Of a stretch of 64,000 bases of DNA, positions 61,967-64,000 are shown piece after piece. Both the position numbers and the translations under genes were made by a program. The DNA is taken from NCBI GenBank assembly GCA_019694165.1, contig JAIBCL010000006.1:124001-188000 (forward strand). The letters run 5' to 3'. The first letter of the stretch is position 1; every line of letters starts with the position of its first letter. The notes under the pieces were generated by a model. That model had not been told where the DNA came from. It made no database searches and saw only the letters and a program-made list of their open reading frames with translations. This stretch comes from Verrucomicrobiaceae bacterium (GTDB lineage Bacteria > Verrucomicrobiota > Verrucomicrobiia > Verrucomicrobiales > Verrucomicrobiaceae).

Positions 61967-64000
61967 ATGAACCCACATCGCTCTCGCCGTCTCGGCACCG
62001 CGCTTTCGCTGCTCGTCCTTGTCTCAAGTGCAAGCGGCCAGCCCTTCACCAACAACATGGACGCCGCCCTCGTCGTCGGGCAGCCAAATTTCACCGCCCA
62101 AAACACCACCCGCGATCAATCGACGACCGTCGCTGCGACTGGCTGCGCGGTAAGTGCGACTGGCAAGCTGGCCGTCGTCGATCTATCCATTGGCCGGATA
62201 ATGCTCTGGAACGCAATTCCGACGGCAAATGGTGCGCCCGCCAATGTGGTAGTAGGCAAGTCTAGTTTTACCGACACGACGACCGGCACGTCAGCCAGCG
62301 TGATGATGAGGGGCTATGATGTGGCCTTTTCACCAGATGGCTCGAAGCTCATAGCCAGCGACACGCTCAACAACCGGGTGCTCATCTGGAACACGGTGCC
62401 CACTGTCAACGGCGCCGGTGCGAGTGTGGTGATCGGACAGACGGATTTTGTGACCGCCACGGCCGGAGCGACGGCTGCCAAGCTGGACACACCCACGGGT
62501 GTTTTTGTCACGTCTGGCGGCAAGCTGATCATCGGTGACAGGGGAAATAACCGGCTGTTGGTTTTCAATTCAATTCCAACCACCAATGGAGCGGCGGCGG
62601 ATGTTGTCATTGGCCAACCTGACATGACGACCAAGACGTTTGGCAATACGGCAAACAAGATGAACGCTCCTGCCCGTTGCACGTTGAGCAGTGATGGGAA
62701 ACTTCTGGTAGCGGACGAGATCAATCATCGTGTCCTGATCTTCAATACCGTCCCGACCACAAACGGAGCCTCTGCGGATGTGGTGATCGGCCAGACAGGC
62801 TTTGGCAGTTCCACCTTCGGCACCAGCGCAACGAAGTTTGCGAACCCGGCTGGTGTCAGCGTGTCACCCACCGGACAGTTGGCTGTGAGTGACTTCAACA
62901 ACAACCGGGTGCTGATTTACAATACCGTTCCCACCGCACATGGCGCGACGGCGGACTTTGTGCTCGGTCAGCCAGATTTCACATCCAGCGCCGCCTTCAA
63001 TGGTGGTGTCTCCGCCCACTCGATGGCTTCGTTGCAATCAGTGCTGTTCATTCCGGATGGACGCCTGCTGGTGGCTGGCAATGTCATGCATCGCCTGATG
63101 ATCTTTGGCGCGCCCACCACGCCTGGACCTGTCGCCTCGAGTTTCGGCGGTGGTGCGGTGACTGCGGCCAATTCACCGGATGCCGCCGGTGCGGACAGCG
63201 GTACGAAGTTTGATGTGCTCAAGCGCGGCGGCTATATCGCGCAGAATGGCAACATCATCTTTCCCGGCTTTCTTCTCGTCGGCACCGGTGGTGTGACGCT
63301 CAGTCCAAACAACTACATGGGCCTCTGGAAGCACAATGGCACCAGCCTCAATCTGCTGGCCCGCAGCGGCAACGATGCCGCCGAAACCGGCACCACGGCG
63401 GCGAAGTGGGACGTGCTGCCGCTGACACCGGCCATCAACGACAGCGGCGAGGTCACATTCCTTGCCTCGCTCGTCGTCAGCGGCGCGAGCACGCCGGCCA
63501 CGACCGTGGACAATGACACCGGCCTGTGGAGCGAGCTGGGTGCCACGGGCCTCGGGATTCTCATGCGCGAGGGTGACACCATCCCGCCCGTTAGTCCGTT
63601 GCAGATCGGTGCTTTTGCCTCCGGGTGCTTTGCCACAGCGCACACCGGTGCCTCGACGGGTGAAGCGGCTTTTGCGGTGACGATGAAAAACGGCAGCACC
63701 GACACCGCCATCCTGCGTGCCAGCATCAACGGCCCGACGGTCACGACCGTCGGCGTCGTCGCCCGTGAAAACACAGCGATGCCTGGCGTGGCGGGCGAGC
63801 TGTTCGGCAATCTCGCCGGCAGCTACACTGACTCCCTGCGCATGGACCCCACCGGCAATCTTTGCTTTGTGGCCCTCTCGGCTTCCAATCGCGAGAGCAT
63901 CTGGTATCAGCCGGCAAGTCCGGCGGGCAGCCCGGCGGCGAAGGCCTTCATCGCCGGCACAGCGGCCACCGGCGACACTGCACCTGGCACCGGCGGCGCG
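61967..64000 (+). CDS. Paralogous secreted propeller protein, short form (3' end beyond window)
   Basis: At least 678 residues, open to the right edge. Signal peptide MNPHRSRRLGTALSLLVLVS. Residues about 25-385 are the same NHL-like propeller as in the gene upstream (RIMLWNAIPTANGAPANVVV, NRLLVFNSIPTTNGAAADVV, NRVLIYNTVPTAHGATADFV). It then passes at once into the C-terminal module (SGTKFDVLKRGGYIAQNGNI ... INDSGEVTFLASLVVSGAS ... AGELFGNLAGSYTDSLRMDP). The collar, cadherin and haemagglutinin parts of its neighbour are absent. The C-terminal module is very similar to that of the neighbour also at DNA level, for example around 60480-60540 versus 63425-63482. This points to recent duplication or gene conversion. 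Confidence 0.88.
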   Translation, partial: MNPHRSRRLGTALSLLVLVSSASGQPFTNNMDAALVVGQPNFTAQNTTRDQSTTVAATGCAVSATGKLAVVDLSIGRIMLWNAIPTANGAPANVVVGKSSFTDTTTGTSASVMMRGYDVAFSPDGSKLIASDTLNNRVLIWNTVPTVNGAGASVVIGQTDFVTATAGATAAKLDTPTGVFVTSGGKLIIGDRGNNRLLVFNSIPTTNGAAADVVIGQPDMTTKTFGNTANKMNAPARCTLSSDGKLLVADEINHRVLIFNTVPTTNGASADVVIGQTGFGSSTFGTSATKFANPAGVSVSPTGQLAVSDFNNNRVLIYNTVPTAHGATADFVLGQPDFTSSAAFNGGVSAHSMASLQSVLFIPDGRLLVAGNVMHRLMIFGAPTTPGPVASSFGGGAVTAANSPDAAGADSGTKFDVLKRGGYIAQNGNIIFPGFLLVGTGGVTLSPNNYMGLWKHNGTSLNLLARSGNDAAETGTTAAKWDVLPLTPAINDSGEVTFLASLVVSGASTPATTVDNDTGLWSELGATGLGILMREGDTIPPVSPLQIGAFASGCFATAHTGASTGEAAFAVTMKNGSTDTAILRASINGPTVTTVGVVARENTAMPGVAGELFGNLAGSYTDSLRMDPTGNLCFVALSASNRESIWYQPASPAGSPAAKAFIAGTAATGDTAPGTGGA

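Overview
The window is a high-GC bacterial chromosome segment. It almost certainly comes from the Verrucomicrobiota, probably a Verrucomicrobiaceae/Prosthecobacter-like organism. The evidence is the set of families that are hallmarks of the Planctomycetes-Verrucomicrobia group: two cytochrome-c/DUF1549/DUF1553 proteins, two DUF1501 proteins plus a remnant of a third, a 'PVC-type' haem-binding dehydrogenase, ThuA-like and DUF1080-like proteins, very large secreted multidomain proteins and GxxExxY proteins. No tRNA, rRNA, CRISPR array or prophage was found. Lineage is inferred from gene families, not from a marker-gene tree.

Layout. 1-2.8 kb: a membrane-anchored protein running off the left edge, a winged-helix regulator and a lipoprotein. 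2.97-6.0 kb: a TIR-NB-ARC-TPR protein with a C-terminal membrane helix, a candidate anti-phage NLR, followed by a tiny ORF that looks like the cut-off tail of another TPR protein. 6.0-7.4 kb: a RAYT transposase (REP-associated HUH) embedded in composite hairpin repeats whose stems vary in a compensatory way. 7.4-11.7 kb: housekeeping helicase HrpB and GMP synthase GuaA, divergent. 11.9-20.3 kb: two converging giant secreted proteins, one PHP-like and one a YHYH/multicopper-oxidase fusion. 20.5-27.9 kb: HU-like DNA-binding protein; a GntR/FCD regulator operon with a cytochrome/DUF1553 protein and a DUF1501 protein; a cNMP-FHA protein; a laminin-G-like secreted protein. 28-31.3 kb: AI-2E-type permease, LOG-family protein and a 5'-truncated isochorismatase-like pseudogene.

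31.5-48.5 kb is a long catabolic locus headed by a divergent AraC regulator. It holds a haem-binding dehydrogenase, a sugar isomerase/epimerase, an amidohydrolase, a ThuA protein, a second cytochrome/DUF1553 plus DUF1501 pair, a GH-like protein, a CocE/NonD hydrolase and a GH5-like glycosidase. Together these look like a periplasmic oxidative and hydrolytic system for a carbohydrate or sugar derivative; the substrate cannot be read from the sequence. A family of 65-68 bp palindromes runs through this locus. One copy is inserted in frame in the DUF1553 gene, two flank a tandem GxxExxY gene, and the DUF1501 start codon lies in element-related sequence.

48.6-53.1 kb holds an OB-fold secreted protein, a TauE/SafE permease, an NHL beta-propeller protein and a lipoprotein. 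53.7-64 kb holds two tandem paralogous giant secreted proteins. They share an N-terminal propeller and a C-terminal module, and the first carries about 1,780 extra residues between them, including three phage-tail-collar domains.
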